From positions 323,971 to 387,970 of the forward strand of contig NZ_KK211190.1 in NCBI RefSeq assembly GCF_000620865.1: DNA of 64,000 nt. The letters run 5' to 3'. Below the pieces are notes generated by a model. The model worked only from the letters and a program-made list of their open reading frames with translations. It was not told where the DNA came from and searched no databases. Of the stretch, positions 24,253 through 33,625 are shown one piece after another; the stretch's first letter is position 1, and the number at the start of each line of letters is the position of its first letter. Origin of the DNA: Exiguobacterium sibiricum 7-3. GTDB lineage: Bacteria; Bacillota; Bacilli; Exiguobacteriales; Exiguobacteriaceae. The translations under genes were made by a program, and so were the position numbers.

Positions 24253-25611
24253 ATGGGTACATCGTTCAGTGATTGGATTGGCACGGTATCCGATTTCGTA
24301 TGGGGACCGCCGTTGCTTATCTTTTTGGTCGGTACGGGGATTTACTTGACGATACGACTCGGATTCATTCAAATTACGAAGCTTCCGTATGCCCTGAAAC
24401 TGGCATTCTCGAAGCACCAGGATGATACGTCGGAAGGGGATATCAGTCATTTTCAGGCATTGATGACAGCACTTGCGGCGACGGTCGGTACAGGGAATAT
24501 CGTCGGCGTCGCAACAGCAGTCGTCCTCGGGGGACCGGGTGCGATTGTCTGGATGTGGTTGTCCGGATTATTTGGAATGGCGACGAAGTATGCCGAGGCG
24601 ATTCTCGCCGTCAAGTACCGTGTCGTCGATGAGAAAGGACAGATGGCCGGGGGGCCGATGTACTATCTCGAACGGGGGTTGAAACAAAAATGGTTGGGTG
24701 TGTTGTTTGCCGCTTTTGCTTCGATTGCCGCCTTTGGAATCGGAAACGGTGTTCAGACAAACTCTGTTGCGCTGGCGATGAAGTCAACGTTCGACGTGCC
24801 GTTGTATGTAACCGGAATCGTCTTGATGGTGGCGACGGGGGTCGTCATTCTAGGCGGGGTCAAATCAATCGGCAGAGTCGTCAGTTACTTTGTGCCGTTC
24901 ATGATTTTCTTTTATGTCGGAAGCGGACTCCTCATCATGGTCATGAACTTTGATCTGATTCCGGGAGCACTCGCGACGATCTTCAGCAGTACGTTCTCGA
25001 ACGAAGCGATTACGGGTGGTGCCATTGGTGCCGCAATTCGTTACGGGGTCGCCCGTGGGGTCTTTTCGAATGAAGCGGGTCTCGGTTCTGCACCGATTGC
25101 AGCAGCCGCTGCGAAGACGGATTTTCCGGGACGTCAGGCGCTCGTCTCGATGACACAGGTGTTTCTGGATACGCTTGTCGTCTGTTCGATGACCGGATTG
25201 ACGCTTGTTATGGGTGGTCAACTCGATAAAAAGCTGGAAGGGGTCGAATTGACGACAGCCAGCTTTGAAGTCTTCCTTGGACCGGCCGGGAAGTACATCG
25301 TGACGATTGGTCTCGTCATGTTTGCCTTCTCAACGGTTCTCGGATGGTCGTATTACGGTGAAAAATCAATTTATTATCTGTTTGGTCAAAAGTCGATTTT
25401 ACCGTACCGGATTCTGTTTGTGCTCGTCGCGGGACTGGGTGCGATGACGACGAACTTGAACATGGTCTGGGCAATTTCCGACGTCTTCAACGGACTGATG
25501 GCCATTCCGAATTTGATTGGTTTGATTGGTTTGTCCGGTGTCGTCATCGCAGAAACACGATTGTTCCGGGAACAGCTGAAACGGGAAGAAGCCGAACGAC
25601 GAATTTCCTGA
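24253..25611 (+). CDS. Sodium:alanine/glycine symporter (AGCS family)
   Basis: A membrane transporter of 452 aa with about 10-11 transmembrane helices, importing alanine, glycine or a related amino acid with sodium. ALAATVGTGNIVGVATA (near 73-89) is the AGCS signature, followed by GGPGAIVWMW, GGPMYYLERGL, and GVFSNEAGLGSAPIAAAAA, which contribute to substrate and sodium binding. AAGGAGGGGAAACAGA provides the ribosome binding site. It is monocistronic and ends at a bidirectional terminator. B. subtilis AlsT and the glutamine transporter GlnT are relatives, so the exact substrate is open. Confidence 0.95.
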   Translation: MGTSFSDWIGTVSDFVWGPPLLIFLVGTGIYLTIRLGFIQITKLPYALKLAFSKHQDDTSEGDISHFQALMTALAATVGTGNIVGVATAVVLGGPGAIVWMWLSGLFGMATKYAEAILAVKYRVVDEKGQMAGGPMYYLERGLKQKWLGVLFAAFASIAAFGIGNGVQTNSVALAMKSTFDVPLYVTGIVLMVATGVVILGGVKSIGRVVSYFVPFMIFFYVGSGLLIMVMNFDLIPGALATIFSSTFSNEAITGGAIGAAIRYGVARGVFSNEAGLGSAPIAAAAAKTDFPGRQALVSMTQVFLDTLVVCSMTGLTLVMGGQLDKKLEGVELTTASFEVFLGPAGKYIVTIGLVMFAFSTVLGWSYYGEKSIYYLFGQKSILPYRILFVLVAGLGAMTTNLNMVWAISDVFNGLMAIPNLIGLIGLSGVVIAETRLFREQLKREEAERRIS

Positions 25612-25628
25612 AATCACTGATGTTGCAA

Positions 25629-25670
25629 AAAATCCCGCATTCTCATATAGAGAGTGCGGGATTTCTTTGT
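25629..25670. terminator. Bidirectional terminator, symporter and treA
   Basis: AAATCCCGCATTCTC and GAGAGTGCGGGATTT make a long stem with T runs on both strands, between convergent genes. Confidence 0.92.
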
Positions 25671-27314
25671 TTAAGTCGTTTGATACAGCATGATGGATTC
25701 GTAAGGGCGTAATGTTATGTGCCCTGACGTCATTAAGACATCCGGATAGTTCTGAATCAACACCTGATGATCAAGCCACTCGTTCGGTAACGTGAACGAA
25801 ATTGTCGTGCCGTAAAAGTTCGACAGAACGAGAACCTGTTCGTCGTCGGTCGTCCGTTCGTACGCCCAAAGCGAGAGATCGTCAGGTGTGAGAAGCCGGT
25901 AACTTCCGTTCGTCAAGACATCATACTGTTTGCGCAGATGAATCAGCTTTTTGTAATGATAGAAAACAGAGTCCGGGTCGGCGAGCGCCGCTTCGACATT
26001 GATTGAGGTATGGTTTTCAGGAACCGGAATCCACGGTGTCGCGGTCGAGAAACCGGCGTTCGGTGAAGCATCCCATTGCATCGGTGTCCGGGCATTATCG
26101 CGGGATTTTTGACGGACTGCTGCCAAAATGTCAGCTTCCGTTTGACCGAGCGCCATCTTTTCGGTGTAGGCATTCAGCGTCTCGACATCCCGGTAATCGG
26201 TCAGGTCCGTGAAGTCCGGATTCGGTGTTCCGATCTCTTCCCCTTGATAGATGTACGGTGTTCCTTGCAATCCATGTAATGTCGTCGCAAGCATCTTCGC
26301 ACTTTCTACCCGGTAAACCGTATCGTCACCAAACCGGCTGACGACACGGGGTTGGTCATGGTTACACCAGAAAATCGCATTCCAGGCATTTCCCTGCATC
26401 CCGACCTGCCAGTCGGAGATAATCCGTTTCAGCTCCAGGAAATCGAACGGCGCCGCCGTCCATTTCTCCCCGTTCGGATAATCGACTTTTAGATGATGGA
26501 AGTTGAACGTCATCTTCAACTCCTGTTCATTTGTACTCGAGTAACGGAGGCAATGATCGAGTGTCGTCGACGACATTTCACCGACGGTCATCAAGTCGTG
26601 ACCGGCAAAGACACGTTGATTCATCTCCTGCAGGTAGTCATGGACACGTGGACCGTCCGTGTAGTGTTTCCGTCCGTCACCGGTCGGGTCATTCGCAAAA
26701 CTGTCGTCTTTTGAAATCAAGTTGATGACATCGAGCCGGAAACCGCGGACACCTTTATCACGCCAGAAGCACATCATCTGATAGACGGCTTCCCGGAGTG
26801 CCGGGTTTTCCCAGTTGAGATCGGCCTGCGTCTCGTCGAACAGGTGCAGATAGTACTTACCGGCGATGTCGTCAAACGACCAGGCAGGACCTCCGAATTT
26901 CGATACCCAATCCGTTGGTTCGTCCCGCCAGATGAAGTAGTTGTGGTAGGGGCTGTCCGGATGTCGTCCTTTCTGAAACCAGTCATGGTCCGTCGAACAG
27001 TGATTGACGACGATATCCATCATGACGGATAACTGGCGTTTATCCGCTTCCGCAATCAATTCGTCAAAGTCTGCCATCGTGCCGTAAGACGGATCAATCG
27101 CATAATAGTCACTGACATCATAACCGTTGTCGCGTTGCGGTGACGCATAGACCGGCGTCAGCCAAAGGTAATCGACGCCGAGCTCCGCCAGGTAATCGAG
27201 TTTCGCGGTCACGCCGCGCAGGGTGCCGGTCGGTTTGCCTTCCGGACTGTAAAAACTTTTCGGATAGATTTGATAGACGGCGGATTTACGCCAGTCGGTT
27301 GTAATAAGGTTCAT
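25671..27314 (-). CDS. treA: Trehalose-6-phosphate hydrolase (GH13)
   Basis: A cytoplasmic GH13 enzyme of 547 aa that splits trehalose-6-phosphate made by the PTS into glucose and glucose-6-phosphate. The nucleophile Asp is in GFRLDVINL (about residue 200), the acid Glu in TVGEMSS and the third Asp in NHDQPR. Early motifs DIVVNHCSTDH and the WRDEPTDW stretch are typical of the oligo-1,6-glucosidase/TreA group. TreA rather than oligo-1,6-glucosidase is chosen because it follows treP after 26 bases and treR is nearby. The gene ends the tre operon. Confidence 0.94.
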   Translation of the reverse strand: MNLITTDWRKSAVYQIYPKSFYSPEGKPTGTLRGVTAKLDYLAELGVDYLWLTPVYASPQRDNGYDVSDYYAIDPSYGTMADFDELIAEADKRQLSVMMDIVVNHCSTDHDWFQKGRHPDSPYHNYFIWRDEPTDWVSKFGGPAWSFDDIAGKYYLHLFDETQADLNWENPALREAVYQMMCFWRDKGVRGFRLDVINLISKDDSFANDPTGDGRKHYTDGPRVHDYLQEMNQRVFAGHDLMTVGEMSSTTLDHCLRYSSTNEQELKMTFNFHHLKVDYPNGEKWTAAPFDFLELKRIISDWQVGMQGNAWNAIFWCNHDQPRVVSRFGDDTVYRVESAKMLATTLHGLQGTPYIYQGEEIGTPNPDFTDLTDYRDVETLNAYTEKMALGQTEADILAAVRQKSRDNARTPMQWDASPNAGFSTATPWIPVPENHTSINVEAALADPDSVFYHYKKLIHLRKQYDVLTNGSYRLLTPDDLSLWAYERTTDDEQVLVLSNFYGTTISFTLPNEWLDHQVLIQNYPDVLMTSGHITLRPYESIMLYQTT

Positions 27315-27340
27315 ATCAGGTCACACCTTTCTAAAAACGG

Positions 27341-28780
27341 TTATGCGGCCTCTTTGAGTGCCGCTTTCCGGGCGCGTTTCGTTGAGACATAATGGAACAG
27401 GAACGTACAGACAATCGGAACGATAATTGCGATAACCATTCCGATGATGAACGACAGAATCGATCCCGGAACGATCGAGATGAATGCCGGAAGACCGCCG
27501 ACACCAATCGCCGGTGCGAGCACACCGCTGACGGCGATGAAGGAAGACGCAATCGCTGATCCGACAAGTGCCGCGTAAAACGGATACTTGAACCGGAGAT
27601 TGACGCCGAACATGGCGGGTTCGGTGATGCCGAAGTAAGCCGAGATGGCCGAAGTCGAGGCCATGTTTTTATCATTGAAATTTTTCGCGAGGAACAACAT
27701 CGCAAGTGTCGCTGATCCTTGGGCGATGTTTGAAATCGCAATCATCGGCCAGATGAATGTCGTCCCGCTTTGTCCGATCAATTGTAAGTCGACAGCGATG
27801 AACATATGGTGCATCCCTGTGATGACAAGTGGGGCATAAAGGGCACCAAAAAGTAACGCGCCGAGTAAGGGAACGGCTTCAAACGTGTTGACGACGCCGA
27901 TTGTAATCCAGTCCCCGATTTGACGGGTGACCGGTCCGATGACGGCAAGTGCCAGAAAACCGGTTAAGGTAATCGTTGTAATCGGGACGACCAACAACTG
28001 AATCGCATTCGGGACACGATCTTTGAGCCACCGTTCGATTGTACTTAAGACGTAAGCGGCCGCGAGGACCGGTAAAATCTGTCCCTGATAGCCGACTTTT
28101 TCAATTTCAAATAAGCCGAGGATATTGAATGTCGGAATATCCCCTTTTAGTGCACTTTGACCGTAATTCCAAGCATTCAGAAGATCCGGGTGCACGAGCA
28201 TCAGACCCATGACGATTCCGAGGATTTCACTGCCACCAAAGCGTTTCGTGGCGGACCAGCCGACCAGTGCCGGCAGGAAGACGAAGGCCGTGTTAGCCAT
28301 CATGTTGATCAAATCCCATAAGCCTTGCAGGTTCGGATACCGTTCGATCATCGTCTTGCCGCCAAACTCGATGCCGAACAGATTGTTGATTCCCATTAAC
28401 AGTCCGGCGACGATAATGGCCGGGATGATTGGCATGAAGACATCGGAAAAGATTTTAATCAATTTTTGGAACGGATTCATCTTGGAGGCGCCGGACGATT
28501 TAACGTCGGCGATCGTCGTTGCTTGTAAGCCGGTCAATTGAATGAACTCGGCGTACACACGGTCGACGTCACCTGCGCCGATTACGATTTGATAGACACC
28601 CGCATTGAGGAAAGCTCCTTTGACGAGCGGGACTTCGAGCAATGCTTCCTGCTCGACCAGACTTTGATCCTTTAATGTCAAGCGGAGGCGGGTGACACAA
28701 TGGGCTGCCTGCTCAACGTTGTCTTTACCACCGATTCGTTCGATGATCTGTTCTGCAATTTGCCGGTAGTTGGGTTTCAT
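27341..28780 (-). CDS. treP: PTS trehalose-specific EIIBC component
   Basis: Trehalose uptake and phosphorylation, 479 aa. EIIB (1-85) carries the phosphorylated Cys28 in AAHCVTRLRL. EIIC (about 105-465) has some ten membrane helices and the GITEPAMFGVNLRFKYP motif of the glucose-family PTS, which binds sugar. No EIIA is fused, so a shared EIIA-Glc must act. AAGGAG stands before the ATG. It is the first gene of the tre operon, behind the double operator and a cre site. Confidence 0.95.
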   Translation of the reverse strand: MKPNYRQIAEQIIERIGGKDNVEQAAHCVTRLRLTLKDQSLVEQEALLEVPLVKGAFLNAGVYQIVIGAGDVDRVYAEFIQLTGLQATTIADVKSSGASKMNPFQKLIKIFSDVFMPIIPAIIVAGLLMGINNLFGIEFGGKTMIERYPNLQGLWDLINMMANTAFVFLPALVGWSATKRFGGSEILGIVMGLMLVHPDLLNAWNYGQSALKGDIPTFNILGLFEIEKVGYQGQILPVLAAAYVLSTIERWLKDRVPNAIQLLVVPITTITLTGFLALAVIGPVTRQIGDWITIGVVNTFEAVPLLGALLFGALYAPLVITGMHHMFIAVDLQLIGQSGTTFIWPMIAISNIAQGSATLAMLFLAKNFNDKNMASTSAISAYFGITEPAMFGVNLRFKYPFYAALVGSAIASSFIAVSGVLAPAIGVGGLPAFISIVPGSILSFIIGMVIAIIVPIVCTFLFHYVSTKRARKAALKEAA

Positions 28781-28822
28781 CTCACATTCTCCTTTATGGA
28801 TTAAACTGAGGACTCATTTGAA

Positions 28823-28838
28823 ATGAAAACGTTTTCTT
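28823..28838. promoter_or_regulatory. Catabolite-responsive element (cre)
   Basis: ATGAAAACGTTTTCTT is a near-palindromic CcpA site lying 10-25 bases after the expected transcription start of treP. A downstream site of this kind normally blocks transcription when a preferred sugar is present. Confidence 0.8.
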
Positions 28839-28852
28839 ATATGCGCACACTC

Positions 28853-28901
28853 ATCTTAACTTATCTATATAAGTTAAGTCAACAACTTATATAGATAAGT
28901 T
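28853..28901 (-). promoter_or_regulatory. tre promoter with two inverted TreR-like operators
   Basis: On the minus strand TTGACT (28882-28877) and TAAGAT (28858-28853) are 18 bases apart. Operator O1, AACTTATCTATATAAGTT (28858-28875), fills the spacer; O2, its exact reverse complement AACTTATATAGATAAGTT (28884-28901), lies just upstream of the -35. Each is itself an imperfect palindrome, as expected of a GntR-family repressor, presumably TreR. Confidence 0.75.
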
Positions 28902-28918
28902 TGAGGCCGCTTTAATTA

Positions 28919-28949
28919 TAAAAAAAGACCAGCCCGGAAGCTGGTCTTC
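28919..28949 (-). terminator. Terminator of the PAS-GGDEF-EAL gene
   Basis: Minus strand AAGACCAGC and GCTGGTCTT around TTCCGG, then a T run. It isolates the EAL gene from treP. Confidence 0.92.
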
Positions 28950-28986
28950 AAGAAGAACCGATTATGTTAGAGTCCGACTTATTTTT

Positions 28987-31773
28987 TCAGGAAGATTGCA
29001 ACGCCTCAAAGACGAGATGGGACTGCTTCACATCCAAGTACTGGCATTCATATTCGATCAGACCATTATCCAGTTCAATCGCCTGGAGCGGTCGGACTGG
29101 AATCGACTGCTGATTCAAAATCAAGACGAGTTCGATCCCTTCATGAACAGGCAAATGCAGCGGTGAATAGAAGGAAACACCATGCATCGTTCCTTTGGAG
29201 ACCGTGATGTTTGTTCGACCAACATGGATATCCTGTCCGTTCAGTCGTTGAATCGTAATCGAGGCATCGACCGTCCGTTTGCTGGTCGGAGCAGTCATCG
29301 CTTCCGTCGCCGCAATCTGTCGTTCTCGCATCGCGCGTTCAAAATGTACTTTTGGTAACGGTTTACTGAATAAGTACCCTTGGATGGTCGTACATTCCAG
29401 TCCTCTTAGGAAATGGAGTTGCCCCATCGTCTCGACACCTTCTGCGACGACACCCATGCCGAATTCCTTTGCCATGAAGAGGATACTCCGGACAACGGAT
29501 TGTGTTTTTTTATCCTGGACCAATGTCGTCGCGAACTGTCGGTCAATCTTAATCGTATCAATCGGATACTGTTGTAGATAAGAAATCGAGGAATACCCCT
29601 TTCCGAAATCATCTAAGGCAATCTTGATCCCCATTTGACTCAGCATTTGAAGCGATTGTTGGATTTTACTGTTATCAAACAAGACATCAGTCTCGAGAAT
29701 CTCGATTTCAAGCATGCTTGGTGAAACTCCGAAGCGTTGGAGTGTCTCTTGGCAGGTCTCGGCAAAGTTTCCATGGATCAATCGTTTCGGAGAGACATTG
29801 ATCGAAATCGGAACAATCGGTAAGTCGGCAAGAATCCATTGATTGATGTTCCGGCATGTTTCTTCGAGCACCCAGTCGGCAATCAGGATATGCATCTCAC
29901 TTTCTTCAGACAAAGGGATGAAGTCGTTTGGCGGAATCCGTCCCCAGTCCGGATGCTGCCAACGAATCAGGGCTTCCGCTCCGACGATTGTTCCGGACCA
30001 GGCATTGACCTTTGGCTGGTATTCGAGAAACAGTTCGTTGCGTCGGATAGCGGTCCGAATACTTTTTTGAAGCTCATGGCGCCGGTATGTCTCGATATTG
30101 AAGGTCGACGAATAGACGCTGTAGTCATTGACACGGGCTCGTCCGAGAGCGATGCTCGCCGCCTTGACAAGTTCTTCCGCCGAATCGGCATCTTCCGGGA
30201 ACCGGCTTACACCGATTCCGATGGCCGGATACCATTCGTAAGAATCGATGACGATTTTTTGTTTGGATAGCTCAAGCAATTGTTCGCAGATTTTGTTGAT
30301 CGAACATTCCGAGACGACGTTCGGGAACAGGACGATGTATTCGTCACCGTACAGATGACCGAAGTAAGAAGCGCCTGGAAGTTGGTGTAAGAGTTGGGTC
30401 GCCGTTTTCGACAGCCATTTATCGCCGATCGCATAACCGAAATCATGATTGATGTCCTGGAGCGTATTGTAACTGACCGTCAGGACACTGAACGTCGGAT
30501 ACGTCTTGATCCATTGCGCGATTTTCTCGAGGACGAGCGTCCGGTTCGGCAGACCGGTCACGCGGTCATGCATGGCCAGCTGAAAGATTTTCTCTTCCTG
30601 CTGTTTTAACTGGGTGATGTCTTGAATGACACTTTGAAAGGCGGAGACGATACCGTCTGTGTTGCAGATCGGCGTCCGGTTTTCTAATACCCAATACAAT
30701 ATTCCGTCGTGTTGGATCCGGTATGAAAGTTCGATTTCATGGTTGGCGAGGATACGCTGGTGACTCGCTTCAACTTTCGAACGGTCTTCTTCCAAAATCA
30801 AATCCGTTTCCCAGATTCCTTCCGTGGCTTCATAGTGGTGAAGGATGCCGGAAAAAATCTTCTCAAAGCCGCGTGTATGGAAAATGATTGTCTTTTCCAT
30901 AAAATCGTAACGGTAGATGGCACTGGTCGAGACTTGTTGGAACGTCAGTAACTTTTCCTTTTCATCATGAAGCTGTTTATCAAGCGATTTGTGTTCTGAT
31001 AAGTTGTAGATGACACACGTCAACTCTGCGTGCTCTTGAGAGTCAGTCTGACGGAACGCACACCGGCAAAAGACATCTTGAAAACCATATTGCGGATGCA
31101 GGACACGGGTTTCAATATCAAGCGAAGGCAGAAGACGATTGGCTTTTAGTAAATCGAGATACTCCCGAAATTCTTGCTGATAGGCAGGATCGATTCGTTG
31201 AAACAGTTCTTGTTTAGACAATGCCTTGATTTGGTCCGGTGAAACACCAAACAGTTCGGCGAACGAATCGGACGCACGTAACAAACAGCCGTCTTCATTA
31301 AAAGCGGCAATGGCGATACCGGGAAGCGTCTCGACCAATTGTTGATCAAATTGAATCGCGTCCATCTGCTGTTTCATCACACGGTTGGCCGTTAAATCAC
31401 GCGCAATCCCGTAAGCGCCGACGATCAAATCGTTTGAAAAGATCGGGATGTTGACGATTTGCATCTCAAGATACTGTCCGTTCGCGTGACGGACACGTAT
31501 GGTATAGGTTTGGCTGCTCCCGGACATGACTTTCTGGAACTGTTGAAGTGTTGGCCCTTGATCCTCCGGATGAATGAAAAAACTGAAATGATTCATTAAA
31601 TCACGTCTGGTATAACCGAGCAGGGAAGAGGTTTTATCATTTAGACGCGTAACGCGTCCTAATATGTCGAGTGTATAAATCGCATCCGGATGGTTTTCCA
31701 TGAAATGTTCATCAATGGTGGATACGTCCTGACTACGTTTTAGTAGGGTCTGTAATCCTTTCTTAAATGGCAA
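28987..31773 (-). CDS. PAS-PAS-PAS-GGDEF(degenerate)-EAL-PilZ-like protein
   Basis: A soluble 928-aa signalling protein. Three PAS domains lie at about 22-130, 145-262 and 280-390. The GGDEF domain (395-560) has YGDEY (475-479), so cyclase activity is doubtful. The EAL domain (565-815) keeps EAL (600-602), SINVSPKRL, LEIEILETD, DDFGKGYSS (721-729), KIDRQF and AEGVE, so phosphodiesterase activity is likely. A C-terminal domain of about 90 residues (835-925) resembles PilZ in its second half and recurs in the gene at 62576. The start is TTG at 31773, eight bases after GGAGG; the TTG two codons earlier is too close. It sits between treR and treP but has its own promoter and terminator. Confidence 0.92.
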   Translation of the reverse strand: MPFKKGLQTLLKRSQDVSTIDEHFMENHPDAIYTLDILGRVTRLNDKTSSLLGYTRRDLMNHFSFFIHPEDQGPTLQQFQKVMSGSSQTYTIRVRHANGQYLEMQIVNIPIFSNDLIVGAYGIARDLTANRVMKQQMDAIQFDQQLVETLPGIAIAAFNEDGCLLRASDSFAELFGVSPDQIKALSKQELFQRIDPAYQQEFREYLDLLKANRLLPSLDIETRVLHPQYGFQDVFCRCAFRQTDSQEHAELTCVIYNLSEHKSLDKQLHDEKEKLLTFQQVSTSAIYRYDFMEKTIIFHTRGFEKIFSGILHHYEATEGIWETDLILEEDRSKVEASHQRILANHEIELSYRIQHDGILYWVLENRTPICNTDGIVSAFQSVIQDITQLKQQEEKIFQLAMHDRVTGLPNRTLVLEKIAQWIKTYPTFSVLTVSYNTLQDINHDFGYAIGDKWLSKTATQLLHQLPGASYFGHLYGDEYIVLFPNVVSECSINKICEQLLELSKQKIVIDSYEWYPAIGIGVSRFPEDADSAEELVKAASIALGRARVNDYSVYSSTFNIETYRRHELQKSIRTAIRRNELFLEYQPKVNAWSGTIVGAEALIRWQHPDWGRIPPNDFIPLSEESEMHILIADWVLEETCRNINQWILADLPIVPISINVSPKRLIHGNFAETCQETLQRFGVSPSMLEIEILETDVLFDNSKIQQSLQMLSQMGIKIALDDFGKGYSSISYLQQYPIDTIKIDRQFATTLVQDKKTQSVVRSILFMAKEFGMGVVAEGVETMGQLHFLRGLECTTIQGYLFSKPLPKVHFERAMRERQIAATEAMTAPTSKRTVDASITIQRLNGQDIHVGRTNITVSKGTMHGVSFYSPLHLPVHEGIELVLILNQQSIPVRPLQAIELDNGLIEYECQYLDVKQSHLVFEALQSS

Positions 31774-31831
31774 TGGCAAAACCTCCAGTTAAAAAATATA
31801 AAAAGAAACCTAAAATTTGGTTTACATTTTT

Positions 31832-31860
31832 ATAATATAACATTCAAATGGAAGAATGAA
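31832..31860 (-). promoter_or_regulatory. Possible promoter of the PAS-GGDEF-EAL gene
   Basis: Minus strand TTCATT (31860-31855) and TATTAT (31837-31832), spacer 17. The -35 is weak. Confidence 0.45.
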
Positions 31861-31876
31861 CGATTCCTGAAAAAAA

Positions 31877-31907
31877 AACAAAAAAGGACTCTGAGTTTAG
31901 AGTCCTT
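31877..31907 (-). terminator. Terminator of treR
   Basis: Minus strand AAGGACTCT/AGAGTCCTT followed by TTTTTTG and more T residues; the hairpin begins at the treR stop codon. Confidence 0.92.
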
Positions 31908-32616
31908 AGCGTCGAGCAATATCCGTAAACTGAAACTTATCGAGCCGGTGCCGCGACTGCGTCCGTTCAAAATGCTGTCCCTCATAATAATACGTATCAT
32001 TCGTGATGACGATGACATGAGAGGTGCCTTCTAAATCCAGGTACTGTTTATCTTCTGCGGTCGCGGGTTGCGCCTCGATTTTTCGTTTAGCATAACTGAT
32101 CTGCCGTCCGAGTGTCTGTTCGATGTACGCATAGATCGACGCGCCGGCAATTTCTCTCGTTAGACCGGGGACGAGGGACGTCACGAACAGGTTGATATCA
32201 AAGATGACCCGTTCGCCGTCAATCGACCGGACGCGTTTGACCCGTGTGAGTGACGTACCGGGTGTGACATGGAACAAGTGAGCAAGTTCCTCGGTCGCTT
32301 CAATCAGCTCACAGGAGATGACATCGGTTTGGACGTCATGTTCGCCCATTTGCCGGTGGGCTTCAGAAAAGCTGACGATACCGTTGAATTGAAAGGCAAT
32401 CGCATCCTGACTGAGTACGAAAACACCTTTTCCCTGGTGTTTGCGGACGAAGCCCTTGTCCTGTAACGCATCGATTGCTTTGCGGACCGTTCCGCGGCTG
32501 GCACCGAATTCCTGCATCAGTTCCGTTTCGGAAGGAAGTTTGGTTTCGGCCGGTAACGTCCCGTCCTGAATATGGTCGACCAATTGTTGATAAATCTGAA
32601 GATATTTTGGCATCAT
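31906..32616 (-). CDS. treR: Trehalose operon repressor TreR (GntR/HutC family)
   Basis: A 236-aa repressor with an N-terminal winged helix (about 1-75; LPSETELMQEFGASRGTVRKA is the recognition region) and a C-terminal UTRA effector domain that should bind trehalose-6-phosphate. HRLDKFQFTDIARR at the end is typical of TreR. AAAGGACGG lies eight bases before the first of two ATGs. In B. subtilis treR directly follows treA; here it precedes the locus and is separated from treP by the EAL gene. The paired operators before treP are its likely targets. Confidence 0.93.
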   Translation of the reverse strand: MMPKYLQIYQQLVDHIQDGTLPAETKLPSETELMQEFGASRGTVRKAIDALQDKGFVRKHQGKGVFVLSQDAIAFQFNGIVSFSEAHRQMGEHDVQTDVISCELIEATEELAHLFHVTPGTSLTRVKRVRSIDGERVIFDINLFVTSLVPGLTREIAGASIYAYIEQTLGRQISYAKRKIEAQPATAEDKQYLDLEGTSHVIVITNDTYYYEGQHFERTQSRHRLDKFQFTDIARR

Positions 32617-32662
32617 TGTTTCCGTCCTTTATCCAAAGTGTTGGGGATAGTGTAGCACGGAA

Positions 32663-33625
32663 TCAACGTTTCCACCCAATCATCCGGCGATACGAACTGA
32701 AAGCAGGCCAAGCGAGAATCGCAACGGCGAGCCAGTATAAAAATTGATTTTCAGACGAAATCACGCCGATGACGGCAGCCAGTAAAATGGTGGTATAGAC
32801 AGAGAAGACGATGATTAACAGCGGATGAATTTTCGGAAAAACCGTAAAACGGCCGAGCCGCTCATTTTCGCTTCGGACATAAAGCAGGCTACCACAACTG
32901 ATTAAGATGACAAGCAACACCAGATTGAACACGAGAGCGCTGATTAACTGTTCGCCTTGGAACAATAAGGTGAACGAGGAAGCCGTCGTCGTCAGGAAAT
33001 CGAACGACGAATCCGTCTCCTCGGCCAGACCAAATCCGAGCGTCGTGATGGCGACGATTGCAAAAAAGGTCAGATAGTTTAAGAACAGGAAGAACAGTCC
33101 GAGTAACAATTGGCCAATGACGTCACCGGCAATCGTTCCCGTGAGCAAAAAGATACTGAAGACGACGAGATCGAAGACGAAATAAGAGACAAAATCGAGT
33201 GCCAGATCAGAAGAGCTGACATAATCGAAAGGATTGATGCCGCCGATTCCTTGTAAGATCAGCCAGCTGACGAAGAAACCGATGATCGGCAGAATCAGCA
33301 AGATTGCGACACCGAGACTCCATTTGATCCAGTAAAGCGTTTTTTTATTGACCGGCAAAGCATGGAGCATTAAACTCCGACCGCTCCCCCGCTCTTTTCC
33401 GAGAATTAAAATCGCGAAGACAGCCATCAAAATCGCACCGAATCCGGCAAAACTCGGACTGACGAGGACGGACTGGATGATTTCGTTTTCTGCGCCGCCG
33501 TATGTACCGAAGTTGTCGATGACCGTGTAACTGCCGAAGCCGTAACTGAAGACGGCGAGCAGGAAAAGGGATGCGAGTGGCCAGATGCCCTGCTTGATAT
33601 GATAACGGATCAGTTGTTTATACAT
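32663..33625 (-). CDS. ABC transporter permease (YtrC/D-like)
   Basis: A membrane subunit of 320 aa with six to eight hydrophobic segments (for example near 13-33, 58-76, 100-125, 150-168, 172-200, 228-247 and 270-315). LGKERGSGRSLMLHALPVNKKTL between the second and third segments is the cytoplasmic loop typical of ABC-2 permeases. It overlaps the ATPase gene by eight bases, so both form one exporter. The substrate is unknown; related YtrBCDEF systems are induced by wall-active antibiotics. Confidence 0.88.
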   Translation of the reverse strand: MYKQLIRYHIKQGIWPLASLFLLAVFSYGFGSYTVIDNFGTYGGAENEIIQSVLVSPSFAGFGAILMAVFAILILGKERGSGRSLMLHALPVNKKTLYWIKWSLGVAILLILPIIGFFVSWLILQGIGGINPFDYVSSSDLALDFVSYFVFDLVVFSIFLLTGTIAGDVIGQLLLGLFFLFLNYLTFFAIVAITTLGFGLAEETDSSFDFLTTTASSFTLLFQGEQLISALVFNLVLLVILISCGSLLYVRSENERLGRFTVFPKIHPLLIIVFSVYTTILLAAVIGVISSENQFLYWLAVAILAWPAFSSYRRMIGWKR

